NCBI GenBank assembly: GCA_905221605.1
Contig: CAJNDS010002529.1
Coordinates: 104,660 to 168,659 of the forward strand
Origin: Symbiodinium natans
Taxonomy: Eukaryota; Sar; Dinophyceae; Suessiales; Symbiodiniaceae
Length of the DNA stretch: 64,000 nucleotides
Direction: 5' to 3'
Below, in pieces: positions 1 to 10,900 of this stretch. The notes beneath the pieces are model-generated. The model had not been told where the DNA came from, made no database searches, and saw only the letters and a program-made list of their open reading frames with translations. Within the stretch, counting starts at the first letter, position 1, and every line of letters begins with the position of its first letter. The translations under genes were made by a program, and so were the position numbers.

Positions 1-61
1 AAAATAGGGGGGGCAAAAGGGTTTTGGGTTTAGGGTTACCACTCGGGACAAAAACCCTGAG

Positions 62-209
62 GGCCTTATGCAGGCGTCCATGAGGGTGGTGACCTTGCAA
101 CCCTAAACCCTAAACCCTAAACCCTATACCCTAAACCCTATACCCTAAACCCTAAACCCTAAGCCCTAAACAAGGCCTTATGAAGGCGTCCATGAGTGTG
201 GTGACCTTG
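62..209. repeat. Telomeric tract flanked by a 36-bp direct duplication
   Basis: The 36 bp at 62-97 and 174-209 (start GGCCTTATG, end GTGACCTTG) are the same apart from a few substitutions. A CCCTAAA tract lies between them. The duplicated sequence is part of the exon-like island at 176-319. This is what a staggered break filled in around inserted telomeric repeats would leave. Confidence 0.8.
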
Positions 210-319
210 TTGGGCTGCTCAGCGGCAGCTTGGCACAGGAGCCGCGGCTTGTTCAACCAAATCTTCACCACCTGCGGCTGTAGCGGTGTGTTGCCCATCC
301 TTGGATGGGCCACATAGAA
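176..319 (-). CDS. Exon-like island, unknown protein
   Basis: 48 open codons on the minus strand have protein-like composition (FYVAHPRMGNTPLQPQVVKI, then WLNKPRLLCQAAAEQ). It is bounded by telomeric tracts on both sides, and part of it is duplicated at 62-97. No family is recognised. Confidence 0.45.
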
Positions 320-324
320 CCCTC

Positions 325-424
325 TTTAGGGTTTAGGGTTTAGGGTTTAGGGTTTAGGGTTTAGGGTTTAGGGTTTAGGGTTTAGGGTTTAGGGTTTAGG
401 GTTTAGGGTTCAGGGTTTAGGGTT
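325..424 (+). repeat. TTTAGGG array
   Basis: About 14 near-perfect TTTAGGG units. Confidence 0.95.
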
Positions 425-464
425 CGTATGGCCTCTTAAACCCAAGAAGGGGATACATATAAAC

Positions 465-548
465 AAAAATGTCCCATGGGCCTAGCATCTTCAATGAGCA
501 GTTCCCCTCAGGAATAGCTGAGACGATGTCGCCGTAGCCTAGGCTTTC
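465..548 (-). CDS. Exon-like island with GYGD motif
   Basis: 28 open codons on the minus strand read ESLGYGDIVSAIPEGNC and onward. GYGD is the selectivity-filter motif of potassium channels, but the surrounding residues do not establish that. It may be a channel exon fragment or coincidence. Confidence 0.25.
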
Positions 549-579
549 GGGTTTAGGGTTTAGGGTTTAGGCTTTAGGG

Positions 580-700
580 CTACTAGACCCAGGAGTAACC
601 TAGGAAAAAAAAGTGTGCCTCTTTTTGGTTGTTAAGGGGATTATAAGGGAACCCCAACCCTAAAAAAAGTAAAAAAAGGGCCTACTCCCGGTCCTAGTAG
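580..700. mobile_element. MITE family D copy 1
   Basis: Foldback ends are CTACTAGACCCAGGAGTA and TACTCCCGGTCCTAGTAG. Related copies lie at 47421-47520 (3' end replaced by telomeric repeats) and 59439-59560. Confidence 0.7.
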
Positions 701-918
701 CCCAAGTCGTCCAACGTCAGTGCTTTGCCATGTTGCAGATGGCTGCAATTTCCTCTCAAATCGCTGACTGACATCACATCCCCAATGATTCCTATGTTGG
801 GATACTTCTCCGAAATCATCTGGCAAGTGGTGGCCAGATGCTTCGTGTATGTCTCCTCGGCGCGCTTCAGATTCCCTGAGAACGGAATGAAGTACAGGAA
901 GTTCTCCGGGGGAGAGCC
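694..918 (-). CDS. Exon-like island, 3'-terminal, unknown protein
   Basis: About 74 open codons on the minus strand end at TAG (696-694). The sequence starts near SPPENFLYFIPFSGNLKR and includes MISEKYPNIGIIGDVMSV and KALTLDDLGY before the stop. The upstream in-frame TAA suggests an acceptor (ACTAAG) near 918. The stop falls in the terminal repeat of the MITE at 580-700. Among the longest islands, so less likely to be chance. Confidence 0.5.
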   Translation of the reverse strand, partial: GSPPENFLYFIPFSGNLKRAEETYTKHLATTCQMISEKYPNIGIIGDVMSVSDLRGNCSHLQHGKALTLDDLGY

Positions 919-1215
919 TTAGTTGCTGAGTTCATAAGCCTGAAAGAAGTGCACACTTTCTATAGGGGATGAAACCCTAAACCCTAAACCCTAAATAGTA
1001 TCCCAAAAAGTGTAAAGTGTGCTCACTCAGCTACTAAGGAGCTGTTCGAAGCATGCAGCATCATCATGCTGCCAGGCCCTCCTCGGCCTCCTCGCGTCTG
1101 CAATAAGCAAGTGTCTGCAAACGAAGTCTGCATGCCACCCACATGACCTTGCCAGGGCCCTTAGGGTTTAGGGTTTAGGGTTTAGGGTTTAGTTTAGGGT
1201 TTAGGGCACGAAGCA

Positions 1216-1330
1216 CGGTTACCTAGTTGCTGAGTACCCTGGCCCCAAAAAACTTAGCTTTTCAATTGAGGTGGGACTGTAGACCCTGTAAAGGGCTAAA
1301 GGTTATCTACCCAGCTACTAAGGGTAATGT
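1216..1330. repeat. Foldback family I copy 1
   Basis: It shares the segment AAAGGTTATCTACCCAGCTACT with 37379-37465 and 43268-43352. Ends are poorly defined. Confidence 0.4.
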
Positions 1331-1459
1331 ATGATCTAGGGTTCAGGCTTTAGTAGATATGGTTCCACGGTTCCACATGGTTTAGGTACCGATGCAGGAG
1401 CTGATGCATGAGGGCTGTCGAATATCTGCTGCATCTACCCACCCTGAAACCGCAGGCGT

Positions 1460-1688
1460 TCAAGCACGACCACGCCCAGGAAGGGCCCCTTCAAAGAAAG
1501 CCCCCGCCTGTTCCGTTTTGAACGGCTGCCACGGCTGTAAAAACGAGCACTGCAATTCGGAACATGTGTAACATGAGTCAGAGCAGTCTCACCATGAAGC
1601 GGGTGGCGAAGTACAAATACGGGATATCCCGGCTGCACTTGGGCCACTGCTGATACGGGGATTGCGACAAATCATACTCACATGGCGC
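1460..1688 (-). CDS. Two exon-like segments with a possible 43-bp intron
   Basis: On the minus strand 32 codons (1688-1593; DLSQSPYQQWPKCSRDIPY then LYFATRFM) are followed by GTGAGAC, and reading resumes after TTGCAG at 1549 (CSFLQPWQPFKTEQAGAFFE and on) to a TGA at 1462. Without removal of 1592-1550 the frame stops. The junctions look like a canonical GT-AG intron; 43 bp would be short. Confidence 0.45.
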
Positions 1689-2220
1689 ACCGACTAAAGA
1701 AATCGTACTCAGGGCTTTGCCGCGCTAGTAGTAGTAATGAACACTGAGAAGGCATGATTTTCTAGGAATGTCGACAATCTGAACAAGCACCACTGAACCC
1801 TAAACCCTAAACCCTAAGCCCTGAACCCTAAGCCCAAAACCCTAAACCCTAAACCTTAAGACTTAAGACTTAAGCCCAAGAAGTAGTACTATGATTACAC
1901 AGACATGGAAGGGAAAGCGAATTTTGGGTGTGATGGTAGTTCTCCAAATTAAGGCCCCCTTTTTAGGTCCCGTATATGGTACGGCACCTGATCAACAGGA
2001 CCCCCCCAAAAAAAAAACAGACTCTGGCTTAACCCCAAGCCCAACACCAAACCCTATGTTAGAGAACTGCATAACTGCATATGCAGCTTTAGGGAACTAC
2101 TTGGAGCATCATGGGTACTTACAACCCAAAATATACGTCTACTCAGAAGCTACTTAGGGGACTTAGGGGGTGTGTAAAGAAGGTTATAATCGGGGTCAGA
2201 AGTACCCCATGGACCTCCAA

Positions 2221-2295
2221 GCCCCTAAACCCTAAACCCTAAACCCTAAACCCTAAACCCTGAACCCTAAACCCTAAACCCTAAACCCTAAACCC
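2221..2295 (-). repeat. CCCTAAA array
   Basis: About 10 units with one CCCTGAA variant. Confidence 0.95.
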
Positions 2296-2331
2296 CATAT
2301 GCAGCTTTCGGGACCTACCCAAGCAAGCTGT

Positions 2332-2436
2332 CCTGTTTGCCGTGTCTTGCTGCTGCTGGATGAGAGCATCTACAGCTTCGCTACGGATTGGCTCCGGGCC
2401 CAGAGAGGGCTGGCTCGCAGTACCTCTGCTGCTTAG
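2332..2436 (+). CDS. Exon-like island, 3'-terminal, unknown protein
   Basis: 35 codons on the plus strand end in TAG at the start of a TTTAGGG array: CRVLLLLDESIYSFATDWLR then AQRGLARSTSAA. The stop codon is provided by the first telomeric unit (GCTTAGGG). Confidence 0.4.
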   Translation, partial: PVCRVLLLLDESIYSFATDWLRAQRGLARSTSAA

Positions 2437-2705
2437 GGTTTAGGGTTTAGGGTTTAGGGTTTAGGGTTTAGGGTTCAGGGTTCAGGGTTTAGAGTTTAGG
2501 GTTCAGGGTTTAGGGTTTAGGTTTCAGGGTTTAGGGTTTAGGGTGTAGGGTTTAGGGTTTAGGGTTCAGGGTTCAGGGTCCAGGGTTCAGGGTTCAGGGT
2601 TCAGGGTTCAGTGTTCAGGGTTTAGGGTTTAGGGTCTAGGGTTTAGGGTTTACGGTTTAGGGCTTAGGGCTTAGGGTTTAGGGGTTAGGGTTTAGGGTTT
2701 AGTGG
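2434..2705 (+). repeat. Long degenerate TTTAGGG/TTCAGGG array
   Basis: About 38 heptamers with many TTCAGGG variants clustered at 2561-2620. Confidence 0.93.
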
Positions 2706-2844
2706 TCAGGCAAAAGCTACCAAACCTGGGACTTGACTTACGTTCTCGGGGTTTGAAACCCTATATCAACCCACTTAACCCGAAAACCCCTATATCAACC
2801 CTATGGGCCATAAACAACCCTACATGAACCCTATATAAGCCGTA

Positions 2845-2938
2845 AACCCTAAACCCTACACCCTAAACCCTACACCCTAAACCCTAAACCCTAAACCCTA
2901 AACCCTAAACCCTAAACCCTAAACCCTAAACCCTAAAC
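2845..2938 (-). repeat. CCCTAAA array
   Basis: About 13 units including two CCCTACA variants. Confidence 0.93.
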
Positions 2939-3273
2939 ACTAAGACAAAGAGGTCCGAACGAACTGGGCGCCGAGCACTCCCGCTTCACGCAATTCCTCT
3001 CCGCGCTGGCGTTGGCGCTGGACACCTGGCTTATGGGGTTTGGGGGTTTGGGGTTTAGGAAACCCAAAACCCTAAACCCTAAACCCAAAACCCAAAAAAC
3101 CCAAAACCCAAAAACCCTAAAACCCGAAAACCCAAAAACCCCAAAACCCAAAAACCCTAAAACCCAAAAACCCTAAAACCCTAAAACCCTAAACGGTTGA
3201 GGGTAAACGCCATCCAAAACCCGTTAAACTTCGTGGCAAGTTTTCCAGGGGGCAATAGGTTGGCCATAACACC

Positions 3274-3372
3274 CAAAGCCTTATATAACACTATACAACC
3301 CAAGGGCCCATACATCAGAAACCTCTAAAGAGGGTAAAGGACCATATTCAGGGCCCATGCAACTACCCTTCG
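3274..3372. repeat. Dispersed repeat family E copy 1
   Basis: It shares ACCCAAGGGCCCATAC and GGTAAAGGACCATATTCAGG with 40240-40330, and the first motif with 62605-62690. Confidence 0.55.
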
Positions 3373-3619
3373 CCAAAACACCCTACAGAATCTGAAGCAT
3401 CCTAAGCACCCCAAAGCCCTCAACCCTGAATCCTAAACCCTGAGCCCTCAACCCTGAGCCCTAAGCCCTGAACCCTAAACCCTGAACTCTAAACCAGGAA
3501 ACCCTAAACTGTGAACCCTACGCTCTGAACCCTAAACCCCACCCCAAACCCTAAACCCTAACCCTAAACACCCTAAACACCCTAAACCCCAAACCCCAAA
3601 CCCTAAACCCAAAATCCTA

Positions 3620-3700
3620 AACCCAGGCCTGGACGAGGTCCCCGATGTACAGGCCGTGCACATTGCAGAATTCGTACGGCCTCGCGGAGCGTCGCACAAT
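3620..3700 (-). CDS. Exon-like island, unknown protein
   Basis: 27 open codons on the minus strand (RRSARPYEFCNVHGLYIGDL). Telomeric runs lie on both sides. Confidence 0.35.
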
Positions 3701-4090
3701 AGGGTTTAGGGTTTAGGGTTTATTGTTTAGGGATTAGGGTTTAATACCCTACTTGGAGGGTCATGGGCGGGTTTAGGGTCTAGAGTTTACGGTTTAGGGT
3801 TTAGGGGGCTAGAAATGGGACGGTCACAAGTTCTGAGTCGGAGAACTATAGTGGAAAGTTCTGACCTTAATTTAGGGCACTAAGGATTCTAACCCCTCTC
3901 TAGGCACCCATGAACCTTCAAGCACAAGCTCTGTGCTGCAAGACCTGCAGCTAAGGGCTGGCGAATAGAGGGGCCGTCACAATTAGAATAGGGCTTTAGA
4001 GGTTACTCTGGTAGAACTATTCTAGGGGGCCATAAGGGAATAATCACTCTTCGCAGGAATTCACCCCTGTAGCAAGCTTGAAGCCCGCAA

Positions 4091-4240
4091 GAAGACACCA
4101 AGCGAGGTGAGGCCTGCCCTGACAAAGATTCCGACACCAGCAGTAGGGATCCCAACGCCCCACCCCCCACCCCCTCCAAAAATGAAGGAACACACGCTGG
4201 CCGAATAGAACGCTACGACCTTTGGCCCATTCCCGCATGA
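4091..4240 (+). CDS. Exon-like island, 3'-terminal, unknown protein
   Basis: 50 codons on the plus strand end in TGA: EDTKRGEACPDKDSDTSSRD and then a proline run and RIERYDLWPIPA. An in-frame stop lies four codons upstream, so an acceptor would be near 4090. A 64-codon open frame on the other strand overlaps it. Confidence 0.4.
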   Translation, partial: EDTKRGEACPDKDSDTSSRDPNAPPPTPSKNEGTHAGRIERYDLWPIPA

Positions 4241-4631
4241 GCCCTTCTTAGCAGCTAAACATGACCACCCTGAACCCTAAACCCGAAACCCCCTAAACCC
4301 TAAAGCAATGCTTTTGTTGGCTAGAGTGCTGTAAAGGTGATCCTGACCCAAAAGCAAAGGCCAGCAAACCTCCAGAGAAGCACTTTGTGGCCCGAACCTA
4401 AGGCCCCAAAACCCTCAACCCTCGATCCTTAGCCCAACAACAAGGCCGAAACCCAAGGCCGCAAGCCCCTAAACCCAACAACCCAAAACTCCCAAACTCC
4501 CGCAATCCTTAACCCTAAACCCAACCACCCTAAACCAGCCCTTAAGGCCCGCCCCTGGCCTCAGAAAGGGGATGTCCTCAGGGACCTTCCGAAGCCACAA
4601 ACAAAACCCTGAATGTTTTGGGGTTTAGGGC

Positions 4632-4751
4632 CTACAGCAAACTCCAAAAAGTTGGAACATTCTTATCCCCACACCCCAAAAGGTACACCAAAGGGAATCC
4701 GAGCTCTAATCATCCTTAAACCATGTTCCAACCTTCTGGAGTTTACTGTAG
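4632..4751. mobile_element. MITE family B copy 1 (Tc1/mariner-like ends)
   Basis: A 120-bp foldback element has near-complementary ends: ACAGCAAACTCCAAAAAGTT and a matching GGAGTTTACTGTAG at the right. Excluding a TA at each end, the termini begin CAG/CAGT, as in Tc1/mariner-type elements. A second copy lies inverted at 36502-36620. The TSD of element 1 overlaps its right end. Confidence 0.75.
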
Positions 4752-4753
4752 GG

Positions 4754-4909
4754 AGTTAAGTACAACAAAGGTACTTAAGACAAGGAAAGACGCACAACGG
4801 GCACGCCTATTTTCCTTGAGCCAAAATACAATCAGTCATCCGAATCTGCTCTCCTAACCCTACTTGGTATGTACAGCTAAACGGTGGTTTGGGGCCAGTT
4901 TAGTTAACT
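4754..4909 (-). repeat. 3' LTR of element 1
   Basis: This is the second identical 156-bp LTR copy. The sense-strand spliced-leader match is at 4827-4815. A purine run on the element's sense strand (4918-4910) abuts it, as expected for the plus-strand primer. Confidence 0.93.
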
Positions 4910-4918
4910 CCCCCCTTT
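4910..4918 (-). promoter_or_regulatory. Polypurine tract of element 1
   Basis: The sense strand reads AAAGGGGGG immediately before the 3' LTR. Position and composition match the plus-strand primer of LTR retroelements. Confidence 0.75.
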
Positions 4919-4942
4919 AGGAGACAGAACGGTGAGACTGGA

Positions 4943-7900
4943 CTAGCAGATTGAGGGCAGGTTGAAACCTGCGCTCAGTAGTGTTGCGCGGTCTGAAGGA
5001 CTCAAGCGCTCGGCATTTCTGATCAGGAATGCTATGGCAACGATTCGTTCTGAAGCCTCACATCCTATCAGGACTGTGCAGTGGCGTGCTCTGGGATTGA
5101 AGAGTGCAGGGTTACACAACATGTGACCCCATAGGCTGTCGTCGTTTGGACATTGGATAGTCCCTTCCTCATCTTCTACCCACAATATGGGTCCACTTGT
5201 TGGATTCAACGCTACAAGGAGGTTCTTTGAGCCTTCTGCATTGTTGGAGTCTCGGTGGAGCCCCGCGACTACACCTTGCTGCACGATTATGCTTGAGAAC
5301 TTGTGTGATGGCATATAACGTCGAAAGAATCGACATATCAACGCCGTTGCATATTGAAATTTGTGTGTGTTTGTCTGCAGGCCAAACACTCCTCCTAAGA
5401 CAAATGCGCCCGCAGAAAATACATGCGAGTCGTGCCCCGGTGCCCCCCTCTTATCAGGACCATGAGGTAACAGCGTCAGTAGCTGCACCAGATGCTGACA
5501 AGTCGGGACCTTTGGGCAACTGCCTGCGAAGACTTCTGCGGCAAGATTTGCCTCTGCAAGTGCGGCGACGGCAGTTTCCAGGTGGGGTCCATCGCTGGAT
5601 GCTGTCAAGCCAAACTGTGCGAGAGTATGTGGCCATTCTGCAGGTGGAATGACTTTTGTTAGGCCATTAGCTATCTGAGATTCGCTCTTGCAGTACACGG
5701 CAGTGACTTGTGGCGACTCTAGCTGTTCAGACATTGATGCAATGTTGACCCTGTGGACTCGATTGCAGTGTCTCAGCTTCGCCGAATAGCCTGTAGCCAG
5801 GACTTTGAGCAAGGTCTCGTTGTCTTGATGGAATACGACGTCGATAGCACGACCGAGGAGATGCTCCATCATGACCTGAATGTTCAAAGCCTCACCAAAC
5901 ATGGCGGAAGCCATTGCTATGGCCTCAGCCTCGGGAGTGCTTCTTGCAACACTCGTCTGTTTCTTAGATGCCCACCACAGCGGAAAGCGGAAATCTGTTG
6001 ACCCTATAGTCATGTAGATCCCGCTCGTCGATTTTGCACTATGCGGACAAGAGGCGAAATCACTGTCAGTGAAGATGTGGATCTGGGGAGCTTCGTGATG
6101 GTTCACAGTAGCAGCTAAACATAAGCCTGTTGTACCGTGAAGATACGAAATCAGGCGAAGTAACTGCTTGTCTTCCCATTTAGTCCACGCGGCCACTCGT
6201 GACGCTAACCGACCGATTATGAAACACAGATCAGGGCGAGCCAACCGACCCAGCCAAAGTGCTTTCATAAGTACCTTTGCAGCTACATGGCTCAGTGTGC
6301 CGGGTTGCTGCAGGTCCTCATCTGACATTAACGCCTCGGACAAACTTGGGGTTGTGACGTTACGGAGCTTTGCCTTTGGGACATCAGCAAGCTCGCAGTA
6401 CGCCTCGACGACCTGCTCTGCGAAAGCAGACATATCAAGCACAAGAGTTGTGAAGTCACTGCCTCGTTGGATTCGGTGACCTCTGCCAAGGATCCGTGCA
6501 TTCGAGGCTTCGATGTAACATTCGTCTTCCAGCTTGATATGCGCTCTCAGCCTTTTCCAAAACTGTGCATGAAGATGCTTTGCTCCCGACAACGTTAGGT
6601 CATCTACATACACGTTAAGTAGCAGGGTATGGGAACCCATTTGAAAGATGAAGTTTGAAGGAAACAAATCCATCTCAATGCCACCAAAGGAAGTGAGAAC
6701 AGAGGCTAGGTGTTTCTGCCATAGTTTGCCAGCAAGCGGATGGCCATATAAGCTTCGCTTCAACCTTACCACCAACTTCGACCCTGATGGGTACGCTTTG
6801 TGCCATGTGTCCAACCACAGCTCCTCGGGGAGGATAACCCATGTGTCGGGCTCTCCTGCCTCAGCGAGGTCAGCTTGAAGAAATGCCTGAATGGCATCTG
6901 CAAGGCTCACTGCGTTTCCATCTTGGCAGCCGAAAAACAATGCGATGTTAAGGGCAACCAAGGAAGTTGGTGTGGTAGCCACGTCTTCAAAAAGAACATG
7001 GTTTCCGAACTGGTCAAAAATGCAGTCCCCCCTGTACACGATTCTCCCTTTGAACTTGTGTTCATGCTCAGGGAGTTCGAAATGTTTTATCCCACATAAT
7101 GTGAGAAGCTCTGCAATTTTGAGTTTACGGTTTTGCCGTTTTGCATCGGCACGCAAGGAAGACAAAAGACAGACTGTCAAATCATCCCACGTTCCGTTAG
7201 AACGTAACCCTTCTGCCTCCTTCTTCACGGCTGCAACTCCGCGCGGGTCTGCTTTCCATTCCCGCTTTGTTAAGTTCTTCGTGACCATGGAGGGGATGTG
7301 GCGATGGTAGCGTTGCGGATACCACGCTTCGACGATGTTGTGAGCGAGCTCTCGTGGGTATGCTTCAGTCTGCTTTGTTTGTGAGCCTTCGGCGGCCTCG
7401 TGCTGGTGGCTACCGTCACATTGCAGTTGTCCAAGAAATTGAACAAGTCGCAGATCATTAGTGGCTACGCTCCAGGGCTTGCGGATTGGATGCTCTCGGC
7501 CCTTCACTCCAGCCATGCAGCCATCAAAAGACACTTTGTGTAGACCATGTTCATCCTGAAATTCTTTCCATTCAGGGAGATCCCACCAGCCGGACCCTTT
7601 GGGCCACTCGACTGCGATCCTTCCATGATTTGCGATGGCAGTTGCGAGTACCTTGCGGGCATACAAGAACATAAGCTTGCTCTTCTCTTGGCGATTCCGA
7701 AGACCCTTTTCGTACTTCGCCCCATGCCTATGGACGTTCATGTTCTGCCACGGACTGAACTCGGTGCACGGCAATGAGAGCCACACATCACAACCTGGCG
7801 ATGCTTCGACCTGACCTTGAACTTGTTTGACATGTTCTTCGTTGGACAAATCAATCATGCTTCGGCATAAGCGGACACTGTTGATGCCAATTTCGGATGC

Positions 7901-10900
7901 AGCTTGCGAAAGCTCTGAACTGTCGCCACACGCATATTCGAACAACACATCCTTGCCTATGAGCGTTTGCACCTTTCTTTGGCGGACTCTTTCCCTGTTG
8001 ACATCGACAAAGACTTGCGTCACACCGAGCTCGACCTTCGCAACAAGACCTTCTACAGCGGGCTCACTCGAAGGGTGGAGACCAACGCCTTCGGGGAGCT
8101 CAGCTGGAGGAACTGGCTCAGGGGGCTTGGACGTCAACGCAATCCTATCAGCCTTTATCAGGGCATCGAATCTTGCTCGGCATTTAGGACTATGCTTCAC
8201 GGAATCGAAAGTGCACGCTTTGCATCCTGGTGTGGCACCGAACTTAAGAATGCGTTCAAGCGTAATGTACTCTGCGCGCCTTCGAGGAGGATCAGCAGGG
8301 GACAATGAGCTGAATGGTATGTCCAGCGCTGTGATAGCCTCAAGTTTGGGATCCTGGAACACGCGAAGAGCAAGATCCGCCGCGGCCTTTAGCGGGAAGG
8401 TCTCAGTCTCTGGGACATGCACTTCCGCATATGGCACGGGGATCATGTCCCTATACCCAATCGACTTGGACTTGACGGCTTCATAGTCTAGCACCCAGAT
8501 CACGTCACGATACACAAATCCGTGCTCAAACCTCCAACCTGCAAATAGTCCGGGAGCAGTTGTAGCTTCGAACTTATGCCTGCGGCTGGGGTCATGGATC
8601 CTGTAATGCACCAACTGTCCCAAGGGAAGCCTTGGGCCTTCGAATGGGGAACCAGTTGCAACCTCGAAACGCGACTTGTCTTTGCCCTGCCACGGTACAA
8701 CTGTCAAAGTCTGCGCGGCAAACTGCACGGACACATGCCACAGATCTGGAACCACATGGAACCCAGCAGCCAAATGCACCGCGCGAGTCGATTCCTCGAG
8801 AGTTCTTATCTCTCTCTCAAGTTGGGCGTTGTGTGGAAATCTGTTTTCTAGGGTCGCTTCATGCACCCATCCTATTTGTGAGACGGCAGCTATTAACTCC
8901 TTTGCATCATCAGCCTTACACAACACGTTCGGGAGGTGCTTGTATCGGGCGCCTACAAAGGTAAGGAGGTTCTGAGCTGCTCTCTCAGCTGTGCGCGCAC
9001 AGACAAAAGCTCGCAGTGCACCACTATATTCATCCCTGATGACATGGACTGCATGCTCACGCTTCGAAGGGATTATATAGTCTGTTGCAATCCTCTCGCC
9101 AAACTGTTCAGCAGGAGGCAAGTCACCTCTGTCTTCGAGAGGCTCTGCGCGCTTCTTGGTGACTCTTTGTCGATACATGCGGCTTCGCTGACAAATCTCA
9201 CAGTAGGGATTCTTAGGGATATGCGTCAACTTGTGTGCCATTGAAGAGGCCTCCTTGATGAGTTGCTTCTGACGTTCTGATGTTACGTCCTCTCCTGAGT
9301 CCGACCCAGAACCTGGCGGAATGGCAGGTGGAGGAAGTGGAGGTGGCGGGACCTCGGGTTCTACTGGAGCAGGAGGTTCCGGAGCCTTCGCTGCTTCAGC
9401 AGGTTTAGGAGCTTTTGCACCTTTGACCTTGTCCTTTGGACTTGGTTTAGCCTTTGGCTTTCTTGCTGAAGAGGACTTTGCCCTAGACTTCAGCTCGTCA
9501 TCAGAGCCAGGTGGAGGATCTCTAGACCCGGAGGCGGTCTTTGACGGCACCCCTGGATCCTGCAACAACTCAAGCAAGGTAGACTCCTCCGTGATATGCG
9601 GCGAGGGTCGATACGTGGTGTGCCGTGAAGGCTCTATGGTAGTGCGTGCAAGAGGCTTTGCCTTTCTAGCATCGCTCATGAAGCCAGGCATCGCAACAGT
9701 GGAAGGCGAGACGAATCTGACCTGTTCCCTGAAGATTGGAACATTTCCCTCAACTCTATCGGCACATATGGCGGATTCTTCAATGACCTGAACGTGTTCG
9801 ACACTCGACAGGAACATCGGAAGCTTTCCTGGCAACCATACAAACGGCATAGACTTTGTCTCTACCAACTCACCAAGTGATTTTACACTAGGGCAGTTGT
9901 CCAGGAGATATGCAGAATTGTTTCCTAGAATGGAACCCTCGAAGCCAAGCATGAGCCCTGAATCAACGACACCATTCCCTGTGGAAAAGGATACTGTGGG
10001 TGCCTGTTCGGCCATGTGTGCGTATGCGTCTTCAGGAATGCCTTGTTCATTGAGGGCTTCACGACTCTCTAGGGATCTACCTGCACCACTATCAGCGATC
10101 CACTCGTGGTAGAACCATCCCTGTTGCGGGTGCTGATGCTGAGATGCTACAAGCAACGGAGTGACAGTGGCGGGACAGGCAGGAGCGCAGATGTTGCTGA
10201 ACACAGTAAACCACCCCGAAACGAACTGGAAGAACCTACTCAATCCTGAACGCTTCCAAAAGGTTGTCTTGCTCGGTGTGGAGGAACCATCGACCGAGGC
10301 ACCCCGCGCCGTAGTGGGAAGCAGCAGGGCGACAGCTGCGGCAGAGCTCTTTGCCGTAGCGCTAGCTCCAGTAGTCTTTGACCCTGGGGCCTTGTTACCG
10401 GGAGAGGTCTCATGCGAAAACGGACAATTCTCACCCCGGTTACACGTTCCCTTTGGGAAGAACAGGCATGGTACGGTAGCTTTGGGGGCATTTCCTTTGC
10501 TTGGGGCTTTGCCTTCAGCTTTGGAGCCCTGGCCTTTACCGCCTGATTTCGCCTTTGGCTTGTTTGGTGTTTTCTGTGAATCTGCACCCTTACCACTCCC
10601 TTTACCCCCCTTTCCCTTGCCATCCTTGTCTTTCCCATCCTTCCCAGAACCTTTGGTCTTGGCCGGAGGGGCTGGATTGGCAGGAGTGGGCTTGTCCGGC
10701 TTATCGCGGGAACGCTCCTCTTTCTTTGGGGCGGGAGCAGCTTTGGCTTTGGGCTTGATGAGAGTGTCACGAATTGACTCTTCGTTTGCTTCTTCTCTCA
10801 GCTCATCTAGCAATTCGACAAGCTGCGACCACAACCACGCAAAGGTTCGCTTGTTGCTACCTGGATTGGAGTCTTTGATCTTGTCGACTGCTCTGGAAAG

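Larger units (their letters stand above)
1..4631. other. Mosaic of telomeric tracts, foldback elements and exon-like islands
   Basis: Telomeric heptamers in both orientations alternate with 60-250 bp unique islands. The stretch 3040-3200 is a degenerate CCCAAAA/CCCTAAAA run. The stretch 3705-4090 holds weak telomeric runs and unique DNA with no clear gene. No long ORF occurs. Confidence 0.8.

Noticed and set aside
465-548. Potassium channel pore exon (GYGDI)
   Set aside because: Only the four-residue motif fits; no pore helix or flanking transmembrane sequence. Kept only as a weak exon-like island.
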